A DNA stretch of 64,000 nt from Ochotona curzoniae (taxonomy: Eukaryota > Chordata > Mammalia > Lagomorpha > Ochotonidae): contig NW_024464918.1 in the NCBI RefSeq assembly GCF_017591425.1, positions 6,508,001 through 6,572,000 of the forward strand. Reading direction: 5' to 3'. Below are positions 44,168 to 54,289 of this stretch, one piece after another; position 1 is the first letter of the stretch, and every line of letters starts with the position of its first letter. Under the pieces are notes generated by a model that did no database searches, was not told where the DNA came from, and was given only the letters and a program-made list of their open reading frames with translations. The position numbers were made by a program, and so were the translations under genes.

Positions 44168-46480
44168 AAGAGTTGGAGTGGGGATAGCCTGAACTAGGTG
44201 TGACCATGGAACCTACCATCACTCACAGGGACCATTAACAGTCTGGGCAGCTCCAGGCTGCAGAACCGGCATGTGCATCCTAAAACAGGGTGTGGGACAG
44301 GCCAGGCAACAACATTTATCAGCTCATATAAGGCCAAGATGAAAGGGCAGGCTATGCTTGGAAAGGGCCTAACACCCACTGGCATGTATGAGATCTGGGT
44401 CAGAGAGTGGGCCAAGTGGAGGAACTAGTGGGTCCTAACTCCTGTTGGTGATCACATAGTCCAGGCCTGGGGTTCAGGAAAGCTGGGCAAAGTAGCCCCA
44501 ACTGTTGGATACTCTGTGGAACAGAATGGGCAAGGCTGAGCAAACCTTAGCTTACCAGCAAGAGCAGAAACCAGGCTGGAGCACAGGTCATACCAGGCTA
44601 GGCTCTTATACCTACTGGTTTGCATGAGCCAGGGATGAGAGTAGACTGAGCAGGGCCAGGGTCCAGCACCCACCAATAAAAATTGGGGTGGGGGACAGGT
44701 CATGTCAGGGCAGACTACAGCACCTAAAGGGAAAGGTCATGACAGGTGAGGGAATATGCCAAGCTAGGTCAGAGCAAACACTGGCACGTGCTAGGTCAAT
44801 GGCTGAGTCAGGCCTTGTTGGGAAGCTAAGGAAACACCCTGACTGGGTTGTGGCTCCCATTGGTGAGTCTGGGAGCTGGAGTGGGAGCTTTGTTCTAGTC
44901 TGGATATGGCTGCAGTGTCCCTTGGCACAAGTGTGGACGGGGGCTGTCTGTGGTGGGACTGGGCTAGACTCTAGCACCAACTGGTGCTCATGAGGACAAG
45001 GATAGTGTAGGATAGGCTGGGCTAGGTCTCTGCCACTACTGAGCCATGGGTGAGCTGTGTCTGGGTGTGGACCAGCCTGGGCGTGGCTGAAACATCCAAC
45101 AATAAAAATCGGAATGGGTTGAAGGCCAGTCAGGAAAGGGCACAGTTCCGCTAGGACAGGAGCTGAACTGAGTAGGGCTGGCACATGGACCCACTAGTGT
45201 GTGCAAGGTCTGGCATTGTAACAGGTTCTGATGTAGGAGCTTTGGGAAACTCCTTTATCAAGACATGAACCCTATAGGTGAGTGCAAGAACCGTGTTAGG
45301 GAGCAGACCAGACCAGAGAATGGTACCCATGGGTGTGCATTTGACTCAGGTCGGGGGCAAGCCAGGCTGAGCAAGTTCACATCACTGCTAGTGCATCTGC
45401 ACACCAGAATAGAGTGTGGGTCAGGCTGTATTCAGTTGCAACACATATTAGTAAACATTAGGGCTGAGACTGGGTGCTGGCTGAGTTGGGCTAAGCTAGG
45501 CTGTAACCCCAACCAGCATTAGTTGATATTAGGGGTGGTCCAGACCGGGACAAACTACAGCACCCACTGGCAAATGCTGAGGTGAGGTAGGCCATGCCAG
45601 ACTGGGCCACAGCACCCAGAAGGGCCACAGCGCCAAACAGACTGGGCCAGTGCACACATGAGCACTGGGAGGAGATGACAAAGCTGTTAGGGGGGATTCA
45701 TGGGGCTCCACTGTTGGACCACCACTCCCACTGGAGAGTATAAGTTGGGATGGAGGCAGACCAGATCAGGCAGGACTATAACACCTGTTGGCCTCATGTG
45801 ACCTGGGTCAGGGAAAAGCCATACTGGGCTGACTGTTCCAACTGCTACAAGCAGAAGTCAGAGTAAGTGTGGGTTGGTTGGGCTTTGCCACAGCATAGCT
45901 GGCAGATGCTGGCACTGAGGACTAATTCTGTCAAGTTTAACTGCAGAACCACCTGGAGAGTGCATGATCAGACAGTGGGAGTGGCCCAGTAGGGAAATAG
46001 TGGGCACCTCCCTCTGGTGGGGCTGCTATTCCCCCAGGAGAGCATGAGAACCAGGACTGGGACAAGCATGGCTAGACAGAGTGGCATCCTCCAGCACGTG
46101 TGTGGGCTGGAGAGTGGGGCTGGTTGGGTTGAACTAGGCCTCAGTGCCCATTCACATGTATGAGAACTGAATGGGATGTGGGACAGACCGGACCAGTCTG
46201 CTGTACATACTGGCAAGCATGAGAACCAGGGCAGGGCACAGGACTGTTGGGGGTTATTGTGGGTCATTCCAACTAGGCTTCAGCTCCTACTGGTTTGCAT
46301 GAGGGCTGAGTGTGTGGTAGGCAGGACCAGGCGGGACTGTGACACCCTTTGCTTTGTTTAGAAGACAGGGCTAGAAACAGAACTGACCCAGCAATTATAA
46401 TCACCAGCATATGCATAAGCTGTTTGGGGTGACGGTCTGTGCTGGACCCTGAACTGGCAAGCATACGCAAGAATCAGGTC
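44168..46480 (+). repeat. Composite retroposon: degenerate ~70-bp unit array
   Basis: Runs of a loosely repeated unit of roughly 65-75 bp built around 'agcacccactggtgtgcatgag' and 'ctggg..gggg.caggccaggctgggctg', about thirty by estimate. Units are diverged from one another, so the array is old in structure. The 159-codon minus-strand frame (44,705-45,184) follows the repeat period and is not a gene. Confidence 0.75.
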
Positions 46481-47125
46481 TGGGATTACCTCAGACAAAG
46501 TTTGTTTGAAAAATCCTTCCAACTGCACTGCAGCACTCAGAGCCCTAATCATGAAGGGAAGTGCAGGTTCCATGGTCTGACCATGGAGTGCATGTGTCAG
46601 AGCTGGGCCTCCTAGGTGGCTCAGATGGAGAAGTAGGCAGCATAGCCAGGTACACAAGGAGAATATGGCAGTCCATTGGAAACTGCAGAGGTCACCAAGC
46701 ACCACAACAGAGGATGGAGGACAGACCAAATTGATCAACCACCCCAGCCAAGTGTTGGCAGTCAAAATCTGGGCAAATGGAGACTCTGAGGCGGACTATG
46801 TCAACCAGTGGGTCCTGGAGAGATTTCATCATATTTGGAATGGCGAGTTGGGTAACAATTCAGAACTACTGAACTATCAAAGCCAGTTGAGCAGTGACCT
46901 TGGAGCATGCCCCATGTCAGGGAACCTGGGATGGTTGGGAGGCTGGGGCGGGGGGGGGGGGGGCAGGGAGAGGTTCTCCCTTTATTTCCCCACCCTCTTA
47001 CCCCAAATGCAGGAAGGAAAAAAGAGAATGTGGAAAAATGGTCTTAACCACTTTCCTGTAGTCCTTGACCCTTTGTGCCCTAATCAACTATGTAAAGATC
47101 ATCAAAATAAAATAACAACAACAAT
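46481..47125 (+). mobile_element. Composite retroposon: conserved 3' module and tail
   Basis: Non-repetitive 3' region: 'cattggaaactgcagaggtc', 'gatcaaccaccccagccaag', 'caaatggagactctgaggcg', 'ttgagcagtgaccttggagc', a 14-G run at 46,950-46,963, 'ttaaccactttcctgtagtc', then 'aaagatcatcaaaataaaat' and a CAA/AAT-rich tail. Shared with 59,500-60,150 and, diverged, with 1,331-1,840 and 61,900-62,310. The 158-codon frame across it is not preserved in the sister copy. Confidence 0.82.
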
Positions 47126-47215
47126 AATAAAAACAATGTAAAGGATTATTAACATAAAACAAGTTAAAATTGCTACAAAAATGACAGAGCATAAAGATAT
47201 TATTTGAGCCAGCCT

Positions 47216-47880
47216 TTAAGAGGCTAACTGGGCTGCTCAGATCCCATGTCAGAACTCCCAGGTTCATGGCCTGCCTCTGTTTCAGATTCTGGCTTCCTGC
47301 AAAGGTGCCCCCTGGGGCAGCAGGTAATGGCCCACCTCTGGGGTCCTTGCCACCCACGGGAGACCCAAAATGAGCTCTTGGCTCCTATCTTCAGCCTGCC
47401 CCAGACCCTGGCTGTTGCAAGGCTTTAAGAAGTAAACCAGTAGGGCCCAGTGCGGTAGCATAATGGCTAAAGTCCTCGCCTTGCACACACCGGGATCCCA
47501 TATGGGCACCGGTTCTAATCCTGGTGGCCCCACTTTGCATCCAGCTCCCTGCTTATGGCTTGGGAAAGCAGTCAAGCATGGCCCAAAGCCTTGGGACCCT
47601 GTACCCGTGTGGGAGACCAGGAAGGGGCTCGGGACTGCTGGCTTTGGATTAGCTCAGCTCCGGCTGTTGTGGCCATTTGTGGAGTGAATCGGTGGACAAG
47701 AGATCTTCTCTGTCTCTCCTCCTCTCTGTATATCTGACTTTCCAATAAAAATGAAATAAATCTTTGAAGAGAAAGTGAACCAGCAAGAAAAAAATAGAAG
47801 TGAACCAGCAGATAGAAGGACTCTCTCTGTTTCTGTTTATCTCTACTTCTCTACCTTTCAATTTATTAAATATATATATT
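47216..47880 (+). mobile_element. Older CSINE split by a younger CSINE
   Basis: The first part at 47,216-47,442 runs to 'gctttaagaagtaaaccagta'. The tail part resumes at about 47,773 ('agtgaaccagcaag') and runs to 47,880. AGTAAACCAGTA/AGTGAACCAGCA is the likely target-site duplication of the inner SINE. Confidence 0.75.
47443..47768 (+). mobile_element. CSINE, nested, fairly young
   Basis: Full-length plus-strand copy from GGGCCCAGTGCGGTAGCAT to 'ccaataaaaatgaaataaat'. The B-box region GGTTCTAATCC is intact. Confidence 0.95.
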
Positions 47881-47937
47881 TTTTAGATGATTGTGGTCTG
47901 TGGAAAAAGAAAAATTATTTTAAAATGCTGATTAGTT

Positions 47938-48145
47938 GATGCCAATGTTGTGGCATAGAAGGTAAAATCAGTGTGTATGTCATCCATATGAGTACTGGTT
48001 CGAGTTCCGTTTTTCCACTTCCAATTTGACTCCCTGTTAATCGCTTGGGAAAAGCAGAAGAAGATGGCTCAAATATTGAGCCCCTGCCATCCTCATGTAA
48101 GAACTGTAAAATGCTCCTTGCTTCTGGCCCAGGTGCGACAGTTCA
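47938..48145 (+). mobile_element. CSINE, old, tail missing
   Basis: Plus-strand head and body: 'tgatgccaatgttgtggcat', 'gagtactggttcgagttccg', 'ccctgttaatcgcttggg', cut off by the next SINE. Confidence 0.82.
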
Positions 48146-48392
48146 ATAAGTTATCGTTCAACTTGCGAGCACCAGGATCCCATATGAGCACTGGTTCGTA
48201 TCCCAGTTGCTCCACTTGCCTATCCAGCTCCCTGCTTGTGGCCTGGGAAAGCAATAGAAGATGACCGAAGTCTTGGGACTCTGTCCCCATGTGGCAGACC
48301 TGGAGAAATCTTCTTGCTCCTGGTTTTGGATCAGCTCAGCTCCAGCCATTGAAGCCACTTGGGGAATGAGCCAGTAGATGGAAGATCTTTCA
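48146..48392 (+). mobile_element. CSINE, 3' end missing
   Basis: Plus-strand copy from 'ataagttatcgttcaacttg' to 'agccagtagatggaagatc'. It ends abruptly against the GC-rich block at 48,393. Confidence 0.88.
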
Positions 48393-48730
48393 GGAGCGGG
48401 GGTCAGGCAGGGCTCAGGTCACCTGGCCTGGGTCCTTTGGCCTATCAGTGCAGTGGGTACTGGTTCCATGAGCCTTGTGGGTTGGAGGGTTCAGTAAGGT
48501 CCAGGTCACCTAGCCCGAGTCCTTGGGCCTGCCTGCGACAACTGGTCCTCTTCAGCAAAAAGAACAGTGGTTGGCAAGCCCTGATGCACATGGAAGACCA
48601 CCGACCCCAGGGCTCATGGATCTGGCATCCATTGCAAACTCGGACTCTGCCAGAACCCCCCCACACACTGTCCCTATGACTCACAGACCTGGCATCCACC
48701 ACCCCCTGTGTGGCATGGCTCACCTCACCT
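48393..48730. other. Unclassified GC-rich block with an internal duplication
   Basis: Two similar ~35-bp segments about 85 bp apart ('tcaggtcacctggcctgggtcc' near 48,415 and 'ccaggtcacctagcccgagtcc' near 48,500), then 'ggatctggcatccattgc' echoed by 'agacctggcatccaccac'. No family recognised. Confidence 0.4.
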
Positions 48731-49245
48731 TTTTAAAAATTTCTTTCTCTTTAAGTCAGAGTTAGTTAAGAACACCTCTTGCACAAGGTTATTACAATGC
48801 TTAGAACCAACAAATGCAGGTGGATCTCTCAGCCCTGCAGCTAGAACACAGAAAGCGTTCCAAAAACAGCTGATCATTCTTACACAACATAGTTTGCACC
48901 ACTGTCGGCTGGTCAAGCTTCAAATCATGAAGACTGTTCCCTAATAGGAGCACTAAGAATTCCTCAAAGTGTCATTTTGTCTTGTGAACACATTCCATGG
49001 TTGGATCACTCTGCAAGCAGAAGCTTCCACCAGGACTTAGCCATTTAGTTCTTCCAGGGTAGCTTCTGTTACAAACGGACTCATCTTCCAGCCCTGAAAG
49101 TGCATAGGATGAAAGCAAAGGTGAAGGTGAGGTGAAGGGGGACACGTGTCTTCTCATGAGCAGTAGCAGCTCCTGTACAACTCCAGTTGGATTTTCTGTT
49201 AGCTAATCAATTTAAGCAGTTAAGTGTTCATTAAAAAGGTGACTT
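48731..49245. other. Unique DNA
   Basis: No gene or repeat recognised. Confidence 0.4.
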
Positions 49246-49515
49246 CCGTGGACCAACATTATGGCACAGCAAATTAGGCTGCCACTTGTAACACTGGCAT
49301 TCTACAGCCGAGTGAACAGTGCTTGCTGCTTCACTTCCAGTCCAGAATCCTGTTAATATATATCAGGGAAGTCAGTGGAAGATGATCCAAGTGCTTGGGT
49401 TCCTGTTACCCGTGTTGGAATTCCTGTCTTCTGACTTCAGCCTGGTCAGAGTGAAACAGTAGATAGACGATCTCTCAGTCTCTGTTACCCTGCCTTTAAG
49501 TTAAATAAGTCATTT
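49246..49515 (+). mobile_element. CSINE, old
   Basis: Plus-strand copy: 'gaccaacattatggcacagc', 'agaatcctgttaatatatatcagggaagtcagtgg', 'ccctgcctttaagttaaata'. Confidence 0.82.
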
Positions 49516-49789
49516 TAAAAACTTGGTGAAGTATTATTGAAAACAATTGACTTAAAGAACTAAAGTTTGTGGCAAAGGATATCCCAAGCAAGGGGTTGTG
49601 AGGCTTCTGCTGCCAGCCACCTCTGACTGAGTCTGTGATGCTCATGCAGTCCTTCTTACATTGGTTCACACATTCCACCACCAGAATGTCTTCCCCAGGG
49701 CTCTGCTTGTTTGCAGGCCTAAGATGTTACCTTTGCTGCAGACAGAATCAACTATCTCTAATGCTGTTCTAAACCTGACACTCCCCAGC

Positions 49790-50190
49790 TTTTAAATCTT
49801 TGGTGGAGTCACTGCTGCTCTTTGGACAAGGTCCAAACCCTTCAACAAGGTTTTGATGTGTTTTTAAATTCTCCAATGGCTTCAGATGGCTTTTTGAATG
49901 GGATCCAAATTCCTCTCTATGTTCTGCAGGACTGGGCATGAACTAGTCTTCCCAGGTCTTTCTGCCTCACCCCGCCCTGCTCACTCCACTCCAGACAAAT
50001 GGGGCCTCTCCTTGGCTCCCCCAGTGTGCTCACAGAGCCTTTGCACTTGTTCTTCCCTCTGTGTGGAATCCTAATCCTTGAGTACTTGGCAAGGTCATCT
50101 CCTTGAACTTCAAAGCCAATCACTTCAGAAAGGCCATCCCTAATCATCCAAACTGTTTCACATACATCAGATGGACTTTTGCATTTGACC
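49790..50190. mobile_element. L2 LINE 3' region, part 1
   Basis: Ancient L2-type sequence in order: 'caaggtccaaacccttcaac', 'cccgccctgctcactccact', 'cacagagcctttgcacttgt', 'tccctctgtgtggaatccta', 'tcagaaaggccatccctaat'. It continues after the SINE at 50,575-50,660. Confidence 0.72.
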
Positions 50191-50205
50191 CCAACAACTT
50201 TCTTT

Positions 50206-50560
50206 TTTTTTTAAAGATAAATTCATTTTTATTGCAAGATATATTTTATTTTAATTATTTTACTGCAGAAATATATAGAGAGGAGGAGAGACAAAGAGGA
50301 AGATCTTCCACTGAGTGATTCACTCCCCAAGTGACCACAATGGTTGGAGCTGTGCTGATCTGAGGCCAGGAGCCAGGAGCTCCTCTGCGTCTCTCAGGCA
50401 GGTGTAGGGTCCCAAGTCTTTGGGCCATCATAGATGTTTTCCCAGGTTACAAGCAGGGACCTGGATGGAAAGCAGTGCTGCCAGGATTAGAATCAACACT
50501 CATATGGGATACCGGCATGTGCAAGGTGAGGACTATAGCCACCAGGCTACCAGGCTGGGC
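50206..50560 (-). mobile_element. CSINE with target-site duplication, inserted in L2
   Basis: Reverse copy with an ~40-bp duplicated/expanded tail complement. CCAACAACTTTCTT (50,191-50,204) matches CCATCAACTTTCTT (50,561-50,574), one mismatch. Confidence 0.94.
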
Positions 50561-50574
50561 CCATCAACTTTCTT

Positions 50575-50660
50575 CACAGCATTTGTCATAAGCCATCGTT
50601 ATCTCCCTTCTTTGTAGTCCCCTTGAGAGGGAACAAAGTAAGTGTTCAGACTTTTGGTTG
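50575..50660. mobile_element. L2 LINE 3' region, part 2
   Basis: 'cacagcatttgtcataagcc' and 'tagtccccttgagagggaac' continue the L2 segment interrupted at 50,190. Confidence 0.6.
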
Positions 50661-50664
50661 AGCA

Positions 50665-50770
50665 TATGGATTTCCAACTTCCAGATTTGGAAGCCAAGAC
50701 TTAGAGAGTTTAAGGGAGCTAGATAAATAATAGAGCCATGCTCTAGGAGAGTTGTAGGCAAAGCATCTTG
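50665..50770 (-). repeat. MIR SINE fragment
   Basis: Antisense MIR-like: 'ccagatttggaagccaagac', 'ttagagagtttaagggagct', 'gccatgctctaggagag'. Diverged. Confidence 0.5.
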
Positions 50771-50989
50771 CCAGTAAACTATTTGTTACTTGTCCAGACC
50801 TACAGCAGGGACAAAAAAGGGCCAAAGCATAAATTGATACAATTCTGCTTTCATCAAGAAAGTCTATGAAAAAAATATCAGCTAAACTAAAACCAGTATG
50901 CTTAGTGATGTGTTTGACTTCTACTGTGTATGGCATCTTGTTGGAAGTTAGCAACCATCTAACTACCACCATTTAAAAAGCATTGCCTT

Positions 50990-51298
50990 AGCAGCAGGTG
51001 CAGAGCCACACCAGATGAAGCCCCTCACTTGCATTATTCAAGTGACTGCAACAAAGTGTCACCTCTGCTTCTTACTGAGCTTCTGGCTGATGGGCCTGGG
51101 AGACAGCAGATTATAACCCAAGGGCTTGCCGTTTCCTGCTACCCAGGGGAGAAACTCAGATGGAGTTCCTGGTTCTTGGCTTTAGCCTGGCCAATCACTG
51201 ACTGCTGTGGGCATTTAGTGAGTGAACCAGTGGATGGGAGAGCTTGCTGTTTCTGTCTCTGCCACTCTGTCTTTCAATAAAGAAGTCTTTTTAAAAGA
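50990..51298 (+). mobile_element. CSINE, old
   Basis: Plus-strand copy: 'agcagcaggtgcagagccac', 'tactgagcttctggctgatggg', 'gtgagtgaaccagtggatgg', ending 'tctttcaataaagaagtctt'. Confidence 0.8.
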
Positions 51299-51445
51299 AA
51301 AAGGAGCTTTGCTGTAGTTTGGTCACCACACTATACTTCTTACTCTTCTTATAGTTAAGCCTTTTGGCTGGCTCCTTCCTTTCCGTAAGGGATTCCATAA
51401 AGGATTCCGTAATCTATGGGATTCTGTACAGCAAGTATCTGTAGG

Positions 51446-51655
51446 GCTCGGCATGATGACTCAGTGCTAATACCCTTGCTCTGCAATGCATTGGGGTCCT
51501 ACATGGGGCCGGTTTGTGTCCTGGCTCTTCTATTTCTTATCCAGCTCCCTGCTTGTGGTCTGAGAAAACTGTAGGGAATGACCCAAAGTCTTGGAACCCT
51601 GCACCCGGGGGGGGGGGGATCCAGAGGAAGCTCCCGGCTCCTGATCTTGTCCCCC
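51446..51655 (+). mobile_element. CSINE, 3' truncated, with G12 run
   Basis: Plus-strand copy from 'gggctcggcatgatgactca'. The 'acccgcgtgggagac' site has become a 12-G run at 51,607-51,618. It stops after 'ctcccggctcctgatcttg'. Confidence 0.88.
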
Positions 51656-51747
51656 CCAACTCTGCACAGAGCTCCTTGAACAACGCCTGTTCCATTCTCC
51701 ATCACTAAGTGCTTCCTACCAGGTTTTTAACATCTAGCCTCAAAAAT

Positions 51748-51893
51748 GAAAAGAAAAGAAAAGAAAAGAAAAGAAAAGAAAAGAAAAGAAAAGAAAAGAA
51801 AAGAAAAGAAAAGAAAAGAAAAGCGAAGGGAAGGGAAGGGAAGGGAAGGGAAAGGAAGGGAAAGGAAAGGAAGGGAAGGGAAGAAAAGAAAAG
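51748..51893. repeat. (GAAAA)n-(GGGAA)n pentanucleotide repeat
   Basis: About 15 perfect GAAAA/AAAAG units (51,748-51,823) pass into GGGAA/GGAAA units to 51,880 and back to GAAAA. One strand is entirely purine. Lys/Glu-rich and Phe/Leu/Ser-rich translations of it are artefacts. Confidence 0.98.
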
Positions 51894-52234
51894 TCTCATT
51901 ACATGCATGTATAAAGACACACACACCATGCCAAAATCTTCAGTAGTAGCAGCCAGTAGAAAAGGTTTACACATTCATTCCTGTGTTCATGTATTCAGTT
52001 AGAGCTGTCTGTGTGCAGGAAACATGTGCTCAAGAGTATTAACAGCAAACAAACAAACGAACAGCAAACAACCAAGGACAGAGGCCTTGAACTCCCGGAG
52101 CTGTCCGAGCTGAACCAGGAAGTTGGCAGCATTTAGGACTTGCAAAAGTACTAGGGTTCTGTGAGAGGGTAAAGCAGATGCCATAGTATAATCTGCTTCT
52201 ATGTCCAAAGGGATGAAAAAATGATATTTACATG
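51894..52234. other. Unique DNA
   Basis: No gene or repeat recognised beyond a short AAAC-rich stretch at 52,050-52,070. Confidence 0.4.
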
Positions 52235-52243
52235 AAGGTTTGG

Positions 52244-52560
52244 GCCAGACATGGTGGTCCAGTGGCTAAATTCTTACCTTGCATGAGCCAGGATCTCATA
52301 TCCCAGCTGCTCCACTCCCCTTCCAGCTCCCTGCTTGGGGCCTGGGAAAGCAGTAGAGGATAGCACAAGGCCTTGGGACCCCCCTGCATTTATGTGGAAG
52401 ACCTGGAAGAGGCTCCTGGCTTCCGATCAGCTCAGCTCTGGCCATTGTGGCCACTTGAGGAATGAACCAGCTGATGGAATATCTTCCAGTCTCTCCTGTC
52501 TCTGTAAATCTGATCTGACTTTCCAATCAAAATAAATAAATCTTTTTTTAAAAAAAAAGC
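52244..52560 (+). mobile_element. CSINE
   Basis: Plus-strand copy from 'gccagacatggtggtccagt' to 'ccaatcaaaataaataaatc'. AAGGTTTGG at 52,235-52,243 and 52,565-52,573 suggests a short duplication. Confidence 0.92.
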
Positions 52561-52571
52561 AAAAAAGGTTT

Positions 52572-52890
52572 GGAGAGACTGATTTTGTGGCATAACAGGT
52601 TTAGGCCACCTGGATACCAATATGCCATGTGAACACTGGTTTAAGTCCTGGATGTTCCTGCTTGTTAAGGTGTTCGGGGAAGTAGTGGAAGATTGCCCAA
52701 ATGCTTGGGCCCTGCATCCAGGTGGGAGACCCAGATGTAGCTCTTGGCTTCTGGCTTCAGCAAGGCCCAGCCCCTGCTGATGTAGTTATTGGGAAGTAAA
52801 TCAATAGTTGAAAGGTAGCTCTCTTTACCTATCTATCTTTCTCTAAACTCTGCCTTTCAAATAAATAAAATAAATCTTAAAAACAAATAA
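52572..52890 (+). mobile_element. CSINE, old
   Basis: Plus-strand copy directly downstream: 'ggagagactgattttgtggc', 'cctgcttgttaaggtgttcgg', 'gcccagcccctgctgatg', ending 'caaataaataaaataaatct'. Confidence 0.88.
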
Positions 52891-52904
52891 ATAAATTGAG
52901 GTTC

Positions 52905-53110
52905 GAATATCAGTATGAAGTCTTTTTCTACAATGTCCATCATCAGGCTGTCCTTTTGTTCCCAATGCCCAGCACTGAATTAAGCACATCAGACAATGCC
53001 ATTTTCATCTCCACAAAGACATGGAAACAATGTTATCCCTCTTTTATGGACAAGGAAGCTAAGACACAGAGAAACAAAATCATGCAAAATCAAGAATCGA
53101 CATCTAAATC
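52905..53110 (-). repeat. MIR SINE
   Basis: Antisense MIR: 'atgcccagcactgaattaag', 'atgttatccctcttttatggacaaggaagctaagacacagag', 'catctaaatctgcctggtt'. Confidence 0.82.
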
Positions 53111-53266
53111 TGCCTGGTTAGGATACTGCATTGTAACTTCTCCATTCTACCTCAACCTGGTTAAAGTCTTGGCAAACACACGGGTAATCGTCCCAGGCTT
53201 AGGAAGAGGTGCCAGCTGTAATTAGAGCTTCTCTTCATTAAACACAGTGTTAAGAAGTACCTGAAG

Positions 53267-53584
53267 GCGCCAGTGTGATAGCCTAGCAGCTAAAGTCCTT
53301 GCTTTGAACATGCTGGGATCCCATATGGGCACGGTTCTAATCCCGGAGGCCCAGTTTCCCATCCAGCTCCCTGTTTGTGGCCTGGGAGAGCAGTCGAGGA
53401 TGGCCCAAAGCTTTGGGGTGCACATCTATGTGGAAGACCTGGAAGAGACTCCAGTCTCCTGGCTTCAGATCAGCGCAGCGCCACTATTGCAGCCACTTGG
53501 GGAGTGAACCAATGGATGGAAGATCTTCGTCTGTCTCTCATCCTTTCTGTATGTCTGACTTTCCAATTTAAAAATTTTTGAAAA
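53267..53584 (+). mobile_element. CSINE with target-site duplication
   Basis: Plus-strand copy. AAGAAGTACCTGAAG (53,252-53,266) matches AAGAAGTAACATGAAG (53,585-53,600) with small differences. Confidence 0.95.
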
Positions 53585-53600
53585 AAGAAGTAACATGAAG

Positions 53601-54289
53601 ACCCCAGTCTATATTCTTTTCAGAACCACCCTTATAAACCAGTGAGTCATGCCTATCAAAGGTGCTAAACCTCTTTTGTTGCTATTAATTATTGGTTGCT
53701 AGAAGCATGTCCAAGGATGAGAGTTTACAGGTTGCATCTGAAGGATCTGGACCCATATCTAGCTAATTATTTGTGAGCTCTCATTCTGGTGCAGATTCCT
53801 CTGTAGGCTTAGGGACAAGAAGAATTAGTCATAATCATAGGCTTCAACAAGTTCATCTGAGAGTGAAGGAGATAGCTCTGTAGGTGAGCAAATGGGTTGC
53901 TATGTTGTTGTGCAATAAGTTTTCACGTTGTTTCCTCCAGGCAGGCAGAGCCTAGTCACTGTACCAGTCACCTTTGAATAGACAGTTAAATGCAATTTAT
54001 CAGGGAAGGACATTTTATTGGGGTTTTGGTTTTTAGAAGCTTGCAGTCCAAGATTGGGTGAGCCCATAGGTTTAGCTGTCTGGTGAGGTCAAAGATTAGC
54101 AGTGGCATTGAGCATGGGGCGAGGGGGAGGAAAAAATTTAGATCTGAGACACAGAGCATCAGTAGGCAAAGCTAGTCAAAGTGTAATGGGGAGAAATAAC
54201 GAAGAGAGTACACCTGACAGACCAGGTAGGCATTTCAGTAAAGAACTGAGTGCCATCCACTCTGATTTGAGCAGCTCCCTTCACTCTTG
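53601..54289. other. Unique DNA
   Basis: No gene or repeat recognised. Confidence 0.4.

Noticed and set aside
44705..45184. 159-codon minus-strand frame, Pro/Ser/Cys-rich
   Set aside because: It is a by-product of the ~70-bp repeat array and carries no domain signature.
42971..47125. CRISPR array or coding tandem repeat
   Set aside because: Units are diverged, contiguous and without spacers, the host is a mammal, and the ends behave like a retroposon.
46665..47141. 158-codon plus-strand frame in the composite element 3' module
   Set aside because: The near-identical sister copy at 59,710 opens only 107 codons and ends differently, so the frame is not maintained.
51705..52002. Lys/Arg/Glu-rich and Phe/Leu/Ser-rich frames
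   Set aside because: They are translations of the GAAAA/GGGAA simple repeat.
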